A model generated the notes under the pieces. It saw only the letters and a list, made by a program, of their open reading frames with translations. It had not been told where the DNA came from and did no database searches. The translations under genes were made by a program, and so were the position numbers. From Lepidostoma basale (taxonomy: Eukaryota > Arthropoda > Insecta > Trichoptera > Lepidostomatidae): a DNA stretch of 64,000 nt. The stretch spans positions 372,001 through 436,000 of the forward strand of contig JAHDVF020000445.1 in the NCBI GenBank assembly GCA_022606425.2. The letters run 5' to 3'. Positions 39,806 to 50,020 of the stretch are shown here, in pieces; the stretch's first letter is position 1; every line of letters starts with the position of its first letter.

Positions 39806-39944
39806 GTAATGAACAATTACTGTTTTGACACACTTTTCTTAATATTTTTTGGTCTCTTGATATTTACTGAAACAGTTTTGAAATTTTTAATTATTACGTA
39901 TTTAATATCAACGGAACGTCTTATTATGAATTGTATACCTTAGT

Positions 39945-40090
39945 CGTCCTTGACTCCGTACTCCATTCGCATCGTTAACGTATACTTTCGTAACCATTCT
40001 TCATTTAATCATGCGTTCCATATGCGTAACATATGTTCCAAACCAATGCAGTGATCCGTTCATAATTTTGTTTTTAATACTTTCTTAGGC
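39945..40090 (-). pseudogene. LINE-T GTT-subfamily scrap
   Basis: Minus strand: KIMNGSLHWFGTYVT, HMERM, MVTKVYVNDANGVRSQ-like, truncated at both ends. Confidence 0.6.
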
Positions 40091-40350
40091 AGTAAATGTC
40101 TACTGTTAAAATTTAAAACACTGTTATAATATCACAATTTCTGTTCATTCACTGAGAGTGTCGCGACAGCTGTTTCGCCAACTGATGTTGGCATCATCAG
40201 GTTTATTTTAACACTTGATGATGTCAACATCGGTTGGCGAGACAGCTGTTGCGATACTCTCAATGAATAAGAAGAAACTGTGATATGTTAACAGTGATTT
40301 AAATTTTAACAGTAATAATGTTGAAGTATCATAGTGTTTCGGGCAAAACA
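40080..40350. mobile_element. HH-A inverted pair
   Basis: A minus-strand unit (core 40165-40200) and a plus-strand unit (core 40215-40250) lie back to back with a 14-base spacer. Both arms carry 'gagagtgtcgcgacag'-type stem I sequence, the 'atcacaatttct..ttcattcactga' block and an AACAGT-type end. Confidence 0.7.
40165..40200 (-). ncRNA. Hammerhead-like motif (HH-A, left of inverted pair)
   Basis: CTGATGA, T, GCCAAC/GTTGGC with loop ATCA, GAAA, ACAGCTGT, C. Intact core. Its partner at 40215-40250 has TTGATGA, GAGA and T at the cleavage position, so it is more decayed. Confidence 0.5.
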
Positions 40351-40439
40351 ATGGACTTTTTATCAGGAAGAAATATATTAAACTTTATTATATTTCTTTT
40401 TAATATGAGCGTTTGAATTTATAACGTACATTGTTTTAC

Positions 40440-40760
40440 CACAAATTAGTCAAAGGAATCTCGTCTATACTTCATCTAGTCTGCTCTCATTATTAATCTA
40501 GCAGTTTCATGAATTGCTTCGGTACATATGAGTTGAAACCAGAATCCATTGTGAATGCTGACAATGTTTTTTTTTAATACAACAGTTCGTTTGAACCCAA
40601 TTACTGTGTACAGTTTATTTTTAGCTTTTATATTGATTCTCATGACATGTGACATGTGAAATTTGAGATGATATGTGGAATTTGTACAGTGGCTCTTGTA
40701 GATCATATTCGGAGTATGTTATTAGCACCGCATCATCTGCATAGCATTTTATGATAATAA
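40440..40760 (-). pseudogene. LINE-T GTT-subfamily, RT catalytic region
   Basis: The minus strand reads MLCYADDAVLITYSEYDLQEPLYKF (YADD near 40740), then a deletion-joined NIKAKNKLYTVIGFK and VSIHNGF. The two parts of the RT gene are brought together by an internal deletion. Confidence 0.65.
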
Positions 40761-41389
40761 TAAATAATGATAAAAAATAATTTTATTGAAATCGGAATTC
40801 AGAACACAAACGTAGGGCTAAAATAGGAGAAACCTTGGCATACAACAATGTTTATCATTTTGTGATAACAGTTTTGCTCCGCTGTTTTGTTAACAAGTTT
40901 TCTACATTATAAATTGCGTTGATTCATAATTACTGTTATATACAACATCATAATACTCCGCAAATGCTTGTATGGAAAGTACAACTTGCTAATAGAAATT
41001 CAACATGGAAAATTCTCAAGGGAAATGGTATTCCAGGCTGAAACATTTACATGCATACATTTACGCTAACATAGAAGACGCCGATAGAAACACAACAAAG
41101 TAGTATACGCTTTTACTTTGTTTCATTAATTTGTGTATTTATTTATTAAGGGTAACAAACCGCGATTGTATAAAAACATTTCAAAACAATAAAAAGAAAG
41201 TCAATTACATGCTACCACAAATATAAATGACTTGCTGACCCAACGAACTTTGTAGCGCCTCAGAATCAATAAATGTTGTGTTCACTTATTAGTTGAATGA
41301 AATTCAGTTATTTATTAAGTTAAAATTAATAATCAAAATGAATTAAGTTCAATAAATGTGCAAAAAATCAAAATAAAAAGTAAATAAAA
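40761..41389. other. Low-copy AT-rich stretch
   Basis: Nothing recognised. Confidence 0.3.
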
Positions 41390-41480
41390 TAAACCGGTCG
41401 CTGTCTAAATAAAGACAAAAGTGGAAGTAGTCAAAAAAACATCGTTTTATTTAATTATTATTTAAAATAAAAAGTATTTG
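41390..41480 (+). mobile_element. HH-E fragment
   Basis: Starts exactly at the stem III/cleavage block 'ACCGGTCGCTGTC' and continues with 'taaataaagacaaaagtggaagtag' and 'catcgttttatttaattatt', i.e. the part 3' of the predicted cleavage site plus stem III. Confidence 0.55.
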
Positions 41481-41574
41481 AATTACATTGATATTAATGT
41501 CATTCACGTGGCAGCAAGGGATTTGCTTTATTAAAGCGAATCGAAATGATTCGCGTAGCATTGTTTTACTACTT

Positions 41575-42225
41575 TATGTTACTAAAACTATTATATTTGC
41601 TGGATAGGATGTACTAGGGTAATTTTTTCCGATGTTTTAATAGAAATCCAACAAATCAATGATTTCTAAATGGTGTAACTAATAGAATCTTTGTATGGTT
41701 TATGAAAGTGGACTGACTTTCCATGCTCACATTGAGAGAATATGTGGAGCTGCACTGAAAATGTTGGGATTTATTCTCCCTACTGGTAAAGTTTTCAGGA
41801 ATCTCTATGTTTCGCGAATTCTGTATAACTCATTGGTCCAGAGCCATTTTGATTGTGGTTCAATGTTCCGGATAGTTATCTTCGACAGCGTAAACACAGA
41901 CTGTTTTATCTCCCAGCATGAAGAATCAACCTGCCTCTGGTGATGTCGGTGGGGAGAGCAATCAAACTGCTGAACATGATCGCTTCGGAAATCGACGTCT
42001 TACGTTTTCATCAAAGTGCGTTCGGAAAACAAATACTCTTGACATTGGAGAGTATCTTGTATTCCTAATGTCGAACCATCTCTTATGCGTTGCTGGTATT
42101 ATATAATTTATGTACATATCATCATACATATTATGTATGATATCTTACTTCTTAGTACTATTCAATAGATGCGTTAAACTATAATAATTGTTGTTTGTAA
42201 TATCTTTTGAGAAAATAAACTGATT
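41575..42225 (+). pseudogene. LINE-J 3' fragment
   Basis: YESGLTFHAHIERICGAALKMLGFILPTGKVFRNLYVSRILYNSLVQSHFDCGSMFRIVIFDSV.TDCFISQH, a frameshift, then LLMSVGRAIKLLNMIASEIDVL-like, the 3' UTR and an aataaactgatttcatt end. Inverted partner of 38790-39190. Confidence 0.75.
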
Positions 42226-42290
42226 TCATTCCCGTAGGCTATAATAAATCTTCTAGAAAACGGATGTTTTCATTCGTGTTAATTATGTAA
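42226..42290 (+). mobile_element. HH-B terminal fragment
   Basis: 'cataggc..ataataaatcttctagaaaacggatgttttcattcgtgttaatta', the HH-B 3' block without a core. Confidence 0.45.
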
Positions 42291-42431
42291 TATAAAAATT
42301 TTCGTAATTTCGTAACAATAAATTAGTTTTTTAATTTTGATGAATTAGACTAACTTGGGATTCTCCAGGTAGTGGTCTTCTGACACTTTAACTTTGAGAT
42401 AATCTTAAATACTATTATTTTTTCATCGTTT

Positions 42432-43388
42432 CTTAAGCCGATTTTCATGTCTTTTTTGGAGGGAGTTTTTTTGTAAGAAAATAAAAATGAATCGTTTTGG
42501 AAATTGAGGATGTTTTTATTTACATATTAAAGATACGAAATTTTTTTTTGAAAAAATGTAATAGTTTATTAATATTATTATTATTAATCGAAGTTGGCAC
42601 CTCGAAAAAAAAGCGCGTGGGTGGCCCGGGTGATTTTAGCTCTTGATGTTATCTGAAAACATTTTTTTTTTAATTCTTAATCTAAAGACATGTCACTCTC
42701 GTCGAAACTACCGAAACATTTTTTCACCCCTAACTTTTTATTTTACAACCCCTTTATTTGCTGACTTTTTTTTCAAATTCGGCCATTTTGTTATTTATCC
42801 ATGAAATTTAACTTCCTACCAGAATGACATGTTTTTAGATGAATTTTCAAGAATTTTTGATTTCAGATTATGATTTTTTGATTTTGTTATTTATACATGA
42901 AATTTAACTTCTGTACTTCCTACCAGAATGACATGTCTTTAGATTAAGAATTTTCAAGAATTTTTGATTTCAGATAACATCAAGAGCCAAAATCACCCGG
43001 GCCACCCACGCGCTATTTTTTCGAGGTGCCAACTTCGATTAATAATAATAATAATAATAAACTATAAAAAAAACATTATATTTTTTATCTTTAATATGTA
43101 AATAAAAACATCTTAAATTTCCAAAACGTGGCACGATCAAATCAATCAAATATTGAATGTCGATCACGTGAGGAGTCGGAAAAATTGACGTGCGTACATG
43201 ACAAGATGTATGAATGTAGAAGAAGCGAGAGACGTATGTCAGGACAGAACAGTGTGGCGTTCCAATCTTTCTGCCTATCCCTCCGGGGAGACGGCGTGAT
43301 GGTAAGTTAGTTAAAATTTCCAAAACGATTCATTTTTATTTTCGTACAAAAAAACGCCCTCCAAAAAAGACATGAAAATCGGCTTAAG
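42432..43388. mobile_element. Foldback element with TTAA ends
   Basis: 957-bp inverted-repeat element. The outer ends read CTTAAGCCGATTTTCATG and the complement CATGAAAATCGGCTTAAG. The long inverted arms (about 42433-42660 and 42965-43388, the right one carrying a LINE-T) share the AATGAATCGTTTTGGAAATT block, 'gaagttggcacctcga' and 'cacccgggccacccacgcgc'. The centre has a ~100-bp direct repeat ('ttgttattta(t)acatgaaatttaacttc', 42789 and 42891). TTAA at both ends is the target of piggyBac-like elements, but no transposase is present. Confidence 0.7.
43129..43313 (+). mobile_element. LINE-T nested in the foldback arm
   Basis: 185-bp 5'-truncated LINE-T (HDQINQILNVDHVRSRKN..ACMTRCMNVEEARDVCQDRTVWRSNLSAYPSGETA* region, two TTAG units). 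It is flanked by an exact 14-bp duplication AAATTTCCAAAACG (43115-43128 and 43314-43327). The opposite arm carries the unduplicated site, which proves the insertion. AAAACG is also LINE-T sequence, so the 5' junction used microhomology. Confidence 0.85.
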
Positions 43389-44095
43389 TTACCAGACTAC
43401 TACCTTAAATTATATAAACGACTACAATTTGTCAGATTGAATATGATTACATGTTATATCATTATATGTATTTATGAACAATTACCTTGATTATGTACTT
43501 AGTTATAAATTATTCTTGATATTAAATATTGTTTTATATGGCCATCCATAAATTTCTATACGGTAGCCTTAGGTCGTTTCAGTCCACATTCCCAGACTAA
43601 ACAAACAGCTACTGACTTACTTAGCATATGAGGTAAAGCGAATAAACCATGAAACAGGGTAACATCAAACCCAGGAGGTGAGCTGAATATATAATAAATA
43701 ATATCACGCATTAGAGGCAAATGTTTAAAACTCGATGGTGAACCAAAATAAGTTATGGCGCCCTGGTCGATCGTTTGGCGCTTGTAGAATTTTTTCGCCA
43801 AATGCAAGAGGGAATAAGGGAATTGTTTCAATATATTTTTGACGTAATTATTATTTTTTGAGCGGGTAAATAGCGGAATACTTTTGCTGTATTTTCGAGA
43901 AGAACATATTTTTGTGCATTTTGTTACTTAGTCTCTTTTTGAAACGTATTGTTCAATTTAATCTTTTATTATCTGTTTTTTTTTTTATATAAATTAAATT
44001 ATAATATATTTCTCTGGTTTATTTTTGATTCGCCTTAGAAAATATCTGAAATGTAAATGATTTGTTTGCTAAATTGAAATTGACTAATAAATACT
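43389..44095. other. Low-copy stretch
   Basis: The minus frame 43831-43556 shows no recognisable domain. 43550-43830 is less AT-rich than its flanks. Confidence 0.3.
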
Positions 44096-44099
44096 AACT

Positions 44100-44530
44100 G
44101 ATTAACTAATTTACCATCATGCCATCTCTCCGAAGAGGAAGGCAGAACAAACGGACTGGCACACTTTTCTTTCCTGACATATTTCTCTGAAAGTGGCCGA
44201 CATTCAATATTTGATTTATTAGATCGTGCCACGTTTTCCTCGGTCTTCCTATATTTCTAGTTCCATTTAAATTGATAGCATATACTATTATATAATTTGT
44301 TACCATTCTTTTTTCATTCATTCGTTCTGTGTGTCTAAACTATCTTAATGATCCTTTCATTATTTTGTTCATAACACCATCATTCGCACCGCATTCACTT
44401 CTTATTGGTATTTTCATTCGACACTATCATACACAGAGTATCCACACATTCGTCTAAGAAATCTCATTTCTACTGCATTTATTCTACTTTCATCGTTCTT
44501 TTGTTGCCAGTTCCATGCTTCGCTTCCAAA
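44100..44530 (-). pseudogene. LINE-T 3' fragment
   Basis: Minus-strand RT C-terminus with a deletion near 44195 (the RRACMTR block is missing) and small insertions. It ends upstream at SEAWNWQQ (44515). Confidence 0.75.
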
Positions 44531-44699
44531 TATGATAATACTTTTTTTTTAATATAAATTAAATTATAATATTTTCACTGTTTTATTTTTGAATCGCCTT
44601 GGACAATATCCGTAATGTACGAGTATATGATTTGTTTAATAAATTGAAATTGAAAATTAAAATTGAAATTGAAATAATATAACAAGGCACAAATAATTC

Positions 44700-44936
44700 C
44701 TAGAATTACTAAAACTAACTAACTAACTTACCATCACGCCGTCTCCCCGGAGGGGTAGGCAAAACGAATGGACTGCCACACTTTTCTTTCCTGACATACT
44801 TCTCTCGTTCCTCTACATTTATACATCTTGTCATGCACGCACGTGACCGACATTCAATATTTGATTGATTTGATCGTGTCGCGTTTTCCTCGGCTTTCCT
44901 CTATTTCTAGTTCCGTTCACGTCGTTTACATTTACC
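44700..44936 (-). pseudogene. LINE-T 3' fragment
   Basis: Inverted tail 'aactaactaacttaccatcacgcc' with the ccccggaggggtagg hairpin, then the C-terminal block up to 'gtttacatttaccttct'. At 44937 it switches orientation. Confidence 0.7.
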
Positions 44937-45015
44937 TTCTGAAAGGGTGGTTAAGATGGTTTGGACACATGGAAAGAATGAGTGAAGAGAGAGTAGTAGA
45001 ATTACTTATATTCGT
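44937..45015 (+). pseudogene. LINE-T scrap, opposite orientation
   Basis: ERVVKMVWTHGKNE*RE in one frame and KGWLRWFGHMERMSEERVVELL in the other. Inverted junction with 44700-44936. Confidence 0.6.
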
Positions 45016-45023
45016 TATTATTT

Positions 45024-45175
45024 CTAACTAACTAACTATCACGCCGTCTCCCCGAAGGGGTAGGCAGAAAGAATGGACTGCCACACTTTAAAAGATGCGG
45101 CACTCCATCCTCCTCTTTTCGCCCCCGCAAGAGATGGGTTGCGAACCTCATCGCCACCAATAGGCATCTCCCTTA
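45024..45175 (-). mobile_element. SINE-T, 5'-truncated
   Basis: Minus strand: tail, UUCG hairpin (ccccgaagggg), an extra 'aaaagatgcggcactccatcctcc' as in other SINE-T copies, GGTTGCGAACC and 'caccaataggcatctccc'. Confidence 0.7.
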
Positions 45176-45367
45176 TTATTTCTAGTAATTTAATATGTAC
45201 ATTTTAATTATTGTGTTCATAAATTACTTCGTTGTTTGTCTTAAAATACGAGTAATTAAAGTGAAAATATTAGGTTTCTTAGTTAAAGGTTTGTTACTTG
45301 TTAATATTAAATAAGACCTCAATTATGCACGGCCTCTGTTAATCAATCTGTAAAATGGTTATTTCAG
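45176..45367. other. Low-copy region upstream of candidate exon
   Basis: No repeat family seen. It ends in a 'ggttatttcag' acceptor-like site. Confidence 0.3.
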
Positions 45368-45425
45368 ATCCACAAACGCTCCACGCACCTCTGATCCCCT
45401 GGTAGTTAAATATTCCGAAGCAAAG
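45368..45425 (+). CDS. Candidate 58-bp internal exon (RRM-like C-terminal sequence)
   Basis: Bounded by acceptor-like 'ttatttcag' and a consensus donor AAAG|GTAAGC. Starting at its second base, the frame is open throughout and reads STNAPRTSDPLVVKYSEAK. The pattern P..(S/T)(S/D/E)P(L/I)xVK(F/Y) resembles the last strand of RRM domains in ELAV/CELF/RBMS-type RNA-binding proteins. Surrounding DNA (45180-45865) is free of the repeats that fill the window. One short exon cannot fix the gene. It could be a chance frame with chance splice sites. Confidence 0.4.
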
Positions 45426-45865
45426 GTAAGCAGGTATCAAGTATGCATTAAAAACTACCACACCGCTATCTCATCTGCTAGGCAAACATTTCCACATCAA
45501 CCCTCGCGCCGGGCGCGGTACATATTAAGATGATAAATGATTAACCTTATCACAACATCCTAGACGCTGCGGAGAATTCAACGTGAAAAATACCTCACTA
45601 TCACCATATTTCTGCGCTCCTGTTACTTTCCGTCAAATTAGTTAGTAGATATGATACTTCAGCCATTAAATGGGTATTTTTTACGCTTTCAAGGAAGCGA
45701 AGCGATACTGTTAAGTTTTTTTTACTAAAAAGGTTATATATTTTTACTGATATATTTATACTGCCTTCGCAATAGAGTGACAACAGCAATGACTGCCATA
45801 CCAAAAATTCTATTCTTGGCGATGACAGTGTAAAAAGAAACTCGCTGTATTAGAATAATAATGAA
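45426..45865. other. Low-copy region downstream of candidate exon
   Basis: 45426-45570 is less AT-rich and single copy ('accctcgcgccgggcgcggtac'). No other exon-like segment was seen. Confidence 0.3.
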
Positions 45866-45950
45866 ATAAAACGATGTTTTTTAACTTCTTCGGTTTCGCC
45901 AGGCTCGCTGGCATTGACAGACTGGTGACACAATTATAAACCAGTCTTTT
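45866..45950 (-). mobile_element. HH-E fragment
   Basis: 'aaataaaacgatgttttttaac' end, then GGTTTCGCCAGGCTCGCTGG, the GAAACC side of the HH-E core. The middle of the unit is deleted. An 'agactggt'/'accagtct' hairpin follows (45918-45943). Confidence 0.5.
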
Positions 45951-46374
45951 ATATACATACAGATCAGGGGTTGTAAACATGATATACTATACAAAAATAC
46001 TCTTCAAATTTACTGAATTTAAATACTGATATTACAGGAATTCAAGAAGATTCCAATTCAATACAATGGATTTAAAATTTTATTATAGCTTACGTAATCA
46101 TATATAACGTTTGAAAAAAACGGTACTCTTGTTTTTATTTTTACTGAATTTAAATATTATATGTTATATTCTTGGTCCGTAAGGTTGACATAGCCTTATT
46201 CGGTTTTCCCCTTCCACATGGCTGCAATCAAACAAACCAATTTTTCGTCAGTAAACAATTCCAGGAATATTTATTATTTTTTTATTTATAATTCCTGGAA
46301 TCGATTACTATTACTATTATTATTTAAAATGAACTTCCATTAAGAGATTTCAGTAAAAATATTTGATTATCGCT
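45951..46374. other. Low-copy AT-rich stretch
   Basis: Short local repeats ('actgaatttaaata', 46013 and 46144). Nothing else. Confidence 0.3.
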
Positions 46375-46560
46375 CTTTTTGGTCTGTTAGGATTCACCAG
46401 ACAATAAAAATAGCGATAGACTATATATCTACCTTTCACATATCATGGCAGTGTGATTGTCACAGTGTCTTTGATCTGGTGTAGAATTTATGTGACAATA
46501 TAACGGCGAACGATGAGCTACCTATAACACGTCATGAGAATCAATAGCTTAAAAATTGTA
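46375..46560 (+). mobile_element. tRNA-SINE body, two tandem partial copies
   Basis: Two consecutive pieces of the SINE body, each with 'ggtctg(g)t...agaatt(c)a..gacaataaaa', 'gcgat.gact..' and 'ctacctttcac/ctacctataac'. Both lack the tRNA head. Confidence 0.6.
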
Positions 46561-46754
46561 AACAGTAATTGGGTTTAAATAACTTAATGAATACAAAAAT
46601 GTAGAAAGCAAAAGGAAATTACTATATTAAAGTCCTAAGTGGCATCCCAAAAACCAGTAAAAATATAAAACTTCATCAAAACGAATTTAACTAAATATTA
46701 TATATAAAAACGGATTTTTTTTTATTAATTTTCATTGTGAACATATAACCTGTC

Positions 46755-46795
46755 TTTTGGGGAGACGGCGTGATGGTTAGTTATGGTTAGTTTAG
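46755..46795 (+). mobile_element. LINE-T/SINE-T tail scrap
   Basis: 'cttttggggagacggcgtgatggttagttatggttag' only. Confidence 0.55.
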
Positions 46796-47175
46796 TCCAT
46801 TGATTTGGCCGAAACACTATGATACTTTAACATTTTAAACCGTTAAATTAAATAACTTTATTTTTGTATCACACTGTTTCATCAACCTATGTTGACATCA
46901 TCAGGTGTTACAATAATATATCAAATATTTATTTAAAATCACAATTTTCTGGTAAAAAAAATAATATATATATTTTTTTTATATATATTATTGTAATACC
47001 TGATGATGTCAACATAGGTTGACGAAACAGCCGCAACAAAAAATTTAGTAATTAAATTTCATTATATTATAAATTCTCGTATAATTGTAACACATGATGA
47101 TATCAATATAGGTTGACGAAACAGCTGCCGCGTTAAATAAATATACAATTGTGATACTAAAACAAAGTTTTTAAC
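46793..47175. mobile_element. HH-A cluster (three cores)
   Basis: A minus core at 46876-46911 (stem III shortened), a plus core at 47000-47030 (stem III lost) and a plus core at 47093-47129 (ATGATGA, TATCAAT/GTTGAC, GAAA, ACAGCTGCC). The first two form an inverted pair around a (AT)n centre at 46965-46988. All are decayed. Confidence 0.6.
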
Positions 47176-47677
47176 TAACAATTTATTATTATACTTACGA
47201 TAGCTGAGAAAATTCATTTTATTTTGTAAAAAAAATATCTTATAAGTAATAAAAATATCTAAAGGAAATTGATTTTCTTATAAAATTGATAATTGCTGGT
47301 ATCAGGCAAACAGGATATCGGATCAAGCGAAAGTCCCGTAGAAGTGCAATTTAATGAACCATCCAATAACAAAAACGAAATAGGAGACTTCCACTCACTT
47401 TATATAATCCTGATAGCTTTTATGCCAAAAGATGAAGATATTTTTAATTTCCCCGGTGTCCAAGTCTTTTTGCTTTGCCAAAGGCTGTTTGCAGGCAACA
47501 TCCTGTTCGTGTTCTTCTGAGAATTTTAGATTGATTTATTGGTATTGGTTTCCCTGAAAAATTCATATTGCTTCATCACTTTTTATGCACATTGGTATAT
47601 CTATCGACGTGTGTATAACATATTTGAACAAATTAATTGCATAATACATCAAATATTAAAAGAATTTACGTTATATT
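47176..47677. other. Low-copy stretch with an unassigned frame
   Basis: The + frame 47293-47520 (75 codons) has an acidic, Asn/Ser-rich start and a hydrophobic end, with less AT bias than its flanks. No domain recognised. Confidence 0.25.
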
Positions 47678-48173
47678 GGGTGTTTTTTTAGATGTTTGGT
47701 TATTGAACTGGCAACATTGTTTCTACAGACTCTCACATTGACAGTTAATAGTTGATTTGTAGTCGCCATTTTACCATGAATAGACTGACGTCAGAGAGCG
47801 CTTCAAAATTGTGCAAATTTATTTTGAAAATCATGGTTCGGTTCGCCAAACTTATCGCGCACTACGTCCGTTTTACGGTCGACATAATCGGCCATCCGAG
47901 CAAATTACTCGTAAGACCATGGATTATTTTCACACCACGTACACTTTTGTGGATAATACGCATCCACAAAGATTACAATTGTCGAAAATTGGATTTCACG
48001 AATGCGCTTCATTCGAGCCAGCCGTAGCGCTCATATGCCCGAAATCATTTTTAAACAATAATGGCATTAAATTATCCATTAAATAAAGCCAATATCATAG
48101 ACATTAACATTATTTTAGGGTGTTTTTTTTTTCATTTTTAATATGTATTGTATACCTCTAAAAAAAACACTCT
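47678..48173 (+). mobile_element. Deleted DDE transposon with HTH remnant
   Basis: Ends read GGGTGTTTTTTTAGATGTTT and the complement of 'tacctctaaaaaaaacactc', i.e. terminal inverted repeats, next to TA-rich targets. Inside, frame-shifted pieces read RLTSES, IYFENHGSVRQTYRALRPFYGRHNRPSEQ.TRKTMDYFHTTYTFVDNTHP, an N-terminal helix-turn-helix of the kind (DUF4817-like) found in insect IS630/Tc1-mariner-type elements. The catalytic part is deleted. Confidence 0.65.
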
Positions 48174-48189
48174 GTATATACCGTATTGG

Positions 48190-48254
48190 GGAAAATGATA
48201 TGTTTCGTCTTGCTAAGGTATTTGATAATGATAATAAAGGGTTATGGAATTGGC
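48190..48254 (-). mobile_element. HH-B decayed fragment
   Basis: 'gatatgtttcgtcttgctaaggtatttgataatg', the complement of a degraded HH-B core (48197-48230). Confidence 0.45.
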
Positions 48255-48645
48255 ATCTCAAAACCAATTTCTTTAGATTAATCTGGGGATATTTCGAAAA
48301 TTCGGCTGTGCTGGAGGATATTGGTTTATTTGTACCTGATAGATATCTCCGACAGTGACAGCTTAGATAGTTTTACCTACCGGCCGCCAGAACCAACCTG
48401 CCTCTGCTGACACCGGTGGTAAGAGCAATTAGTATGTTGAACGCGGTCTCTTCAGGTATCGACGTCTATCATATTTGTGAAAGTACGTTCAGAAGACAAT
48501 ATCTTGTTTTTCAAATGTCGAACCATCTCTCATGCATTCCTGGTATTATTATAATTATATTATACAAATTATATTTTACTCAATAGATGCCTTAATCATT
48601 AATATTGTTTGTAATGTCTGCTGAAATAATAAACTGTTTTGATTT
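48255..48645 (+). pseudogene. LINE-J 3' fragment
   Basis: LFVPDRYLRQ*QLR, then a stretch reading TNLPLLTPVVRAISMLNAVSSGIDVYHICESTFRRQ and the 3' UTR with 'aaataataaactgttttgatttgatt'. Confidence 0.7.
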
Positions 48646-48935
48646 GATTATGCATCAAAGCAAAACATGTCATTCCCATGAAACACAAATCAACATCTAG
48701 AAAACAGACGTTTTCATTAATGATATATCAGATACTCGATATTTTACATATACTTGAATACAATAATGAAACGAAATTATAATACAAAAACAAATGTCAA
48801 TTATTTTTAACTAATGTCAATTTAAATATACTTGCTATGGTTCATTTCTATGATAATTCAAATGCAATGTGAAACATTCATCCCCATAAAATATAATCAA
48901 ACTTTTAGAAAACACGCGTTTTCTTCCGTATTAAT
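48646..48935 (+). mobile_element. HH-B fragments (two)
   Basis: 48648-48720 carries AAAGCAAAACATGTCATTCCCATGAAAC with the 'ctagaaaacagacgttttcatt' terminus. 48870-48935 repeats the end only ('tgaaacattcatccccataaaatataat'). Confidence 0.5.
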
Positions 48936-49464
48936 GATTTCCAACCAATTAATTTTGATAACATTATCCCATAGGCTTACTGCTCTTTCCTCCGAAATTA
49001 AGCTTTCTCAACACGATGCTCCAATTACAAAAGGCTATTAGTATTTTCCCCATTTTTCCATTTTTCGCCACACAATGATAGCTTTCGCCTGCATTCGCAA
49101 CGGTTTCCAGACAGAGACAAAAGCGGCATTACAGCTTATGAATAATTTGAACTGAAATTGGAATAGAGTTGAAAGGGCAGTGGAAGAGAAGCGGTGTGGA
49201 TTATTAGTTTTCAATGTGTAATCGGTGTCCTTTTGTTAGATGTGACGAGATTGCAGGAATTATTTTGAAAGGATTAAAAAATATTGCTAATTAAAATTGC
49301 CATCAATTAGTTTGACTTACTAACATATAAATCTGCTAGTCATTTTTGGATTACAGGTCCGCCTATATTTTTTACTTACGAATACTCATAATATGATGAT
49401 GCTTCACAAAATTATACACTTCAAAATAGACTCCGAAAATCTTAGTAAAATGACACCCAATATG
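48936..49464. other. Low-copy stretch
   Basis: 49070-49230 is less AT-rich and single copy. Nothing recognised. Confidence 0.3.
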
Positions 49465-49805
49465 AAATCAAATCAAATCAGTTTATTTTCTCAATAGATA
49501 TTGCAAACAATTATTATAGTTTGAGACATATATTGAGAACAGGTAAAATACAATAAATATAAACATAATACTAGGAACACATGAGAGATGGTTCGTCATT
49601 AGGTATACAAGATACTCTGCAAAGTCAAGAGTTTTTGTCTGCTGAACGTACTTTCACGAATATGAAAGACGTCGATCTCTGAAGCGATCATGTTCATCAG
49701 TTTGATTGCTCTCCCCACCGGCATCACCAGAGGCAGGTTGGTTCAGTATGCTGGGAGATAAAAAAGTCTGTGCTGACGCTGTCGAAGATAACCATCCGGA
49801 ACATT
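49465..49805 (-). pseudogene. LINE-J 3' fragment
   Basis: Minus strand from the (AAATC)n tail at 49466-49482 through the 3' UTR to ..SASQHELFYLPAY.TNLPLVMPVGRAIKL.NMIASE. A near copy of 50150-50565 in the opposite orientation, 650 bases away. Confidence 0.75.
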
Positions 49806-49849
49806 AAGGTGGAAAGCCTCCAAGATGACAGTTTAAGAAGAAGAAGTTT

Positions 49850-50020
49850 GATTGCGCTTTCAAAGTCATCACTACAAATAGAAATATATTGAAGAAAAGA
49901 TGGCAGAACATAATGGTAGTTCTGGAGCCAACCATTGTATATAAAAGGGAAGCTTGGAGCTGGCAAAATAAGGTTGAAATTATTACAAATGCCGTAAAAA
50001 TACACATAAATTGTGCTCCG
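49850..50020 (+). pseudogene. LINE-T internal scrap
   Basis: IALSKSSLQIEIY, RWQNIMVVLEPTIVYKREAWSWQNKVEIITNAVKI, a decayed NGVLVPTLMYGSEAWNW block. Confidence 0.55.

Noticed and set aside
47747..48027. Intact transposase gene
   Set aside because: The two overlapping frames must be shifted to give the HTH-like sequence and the catalytic domain is missing.
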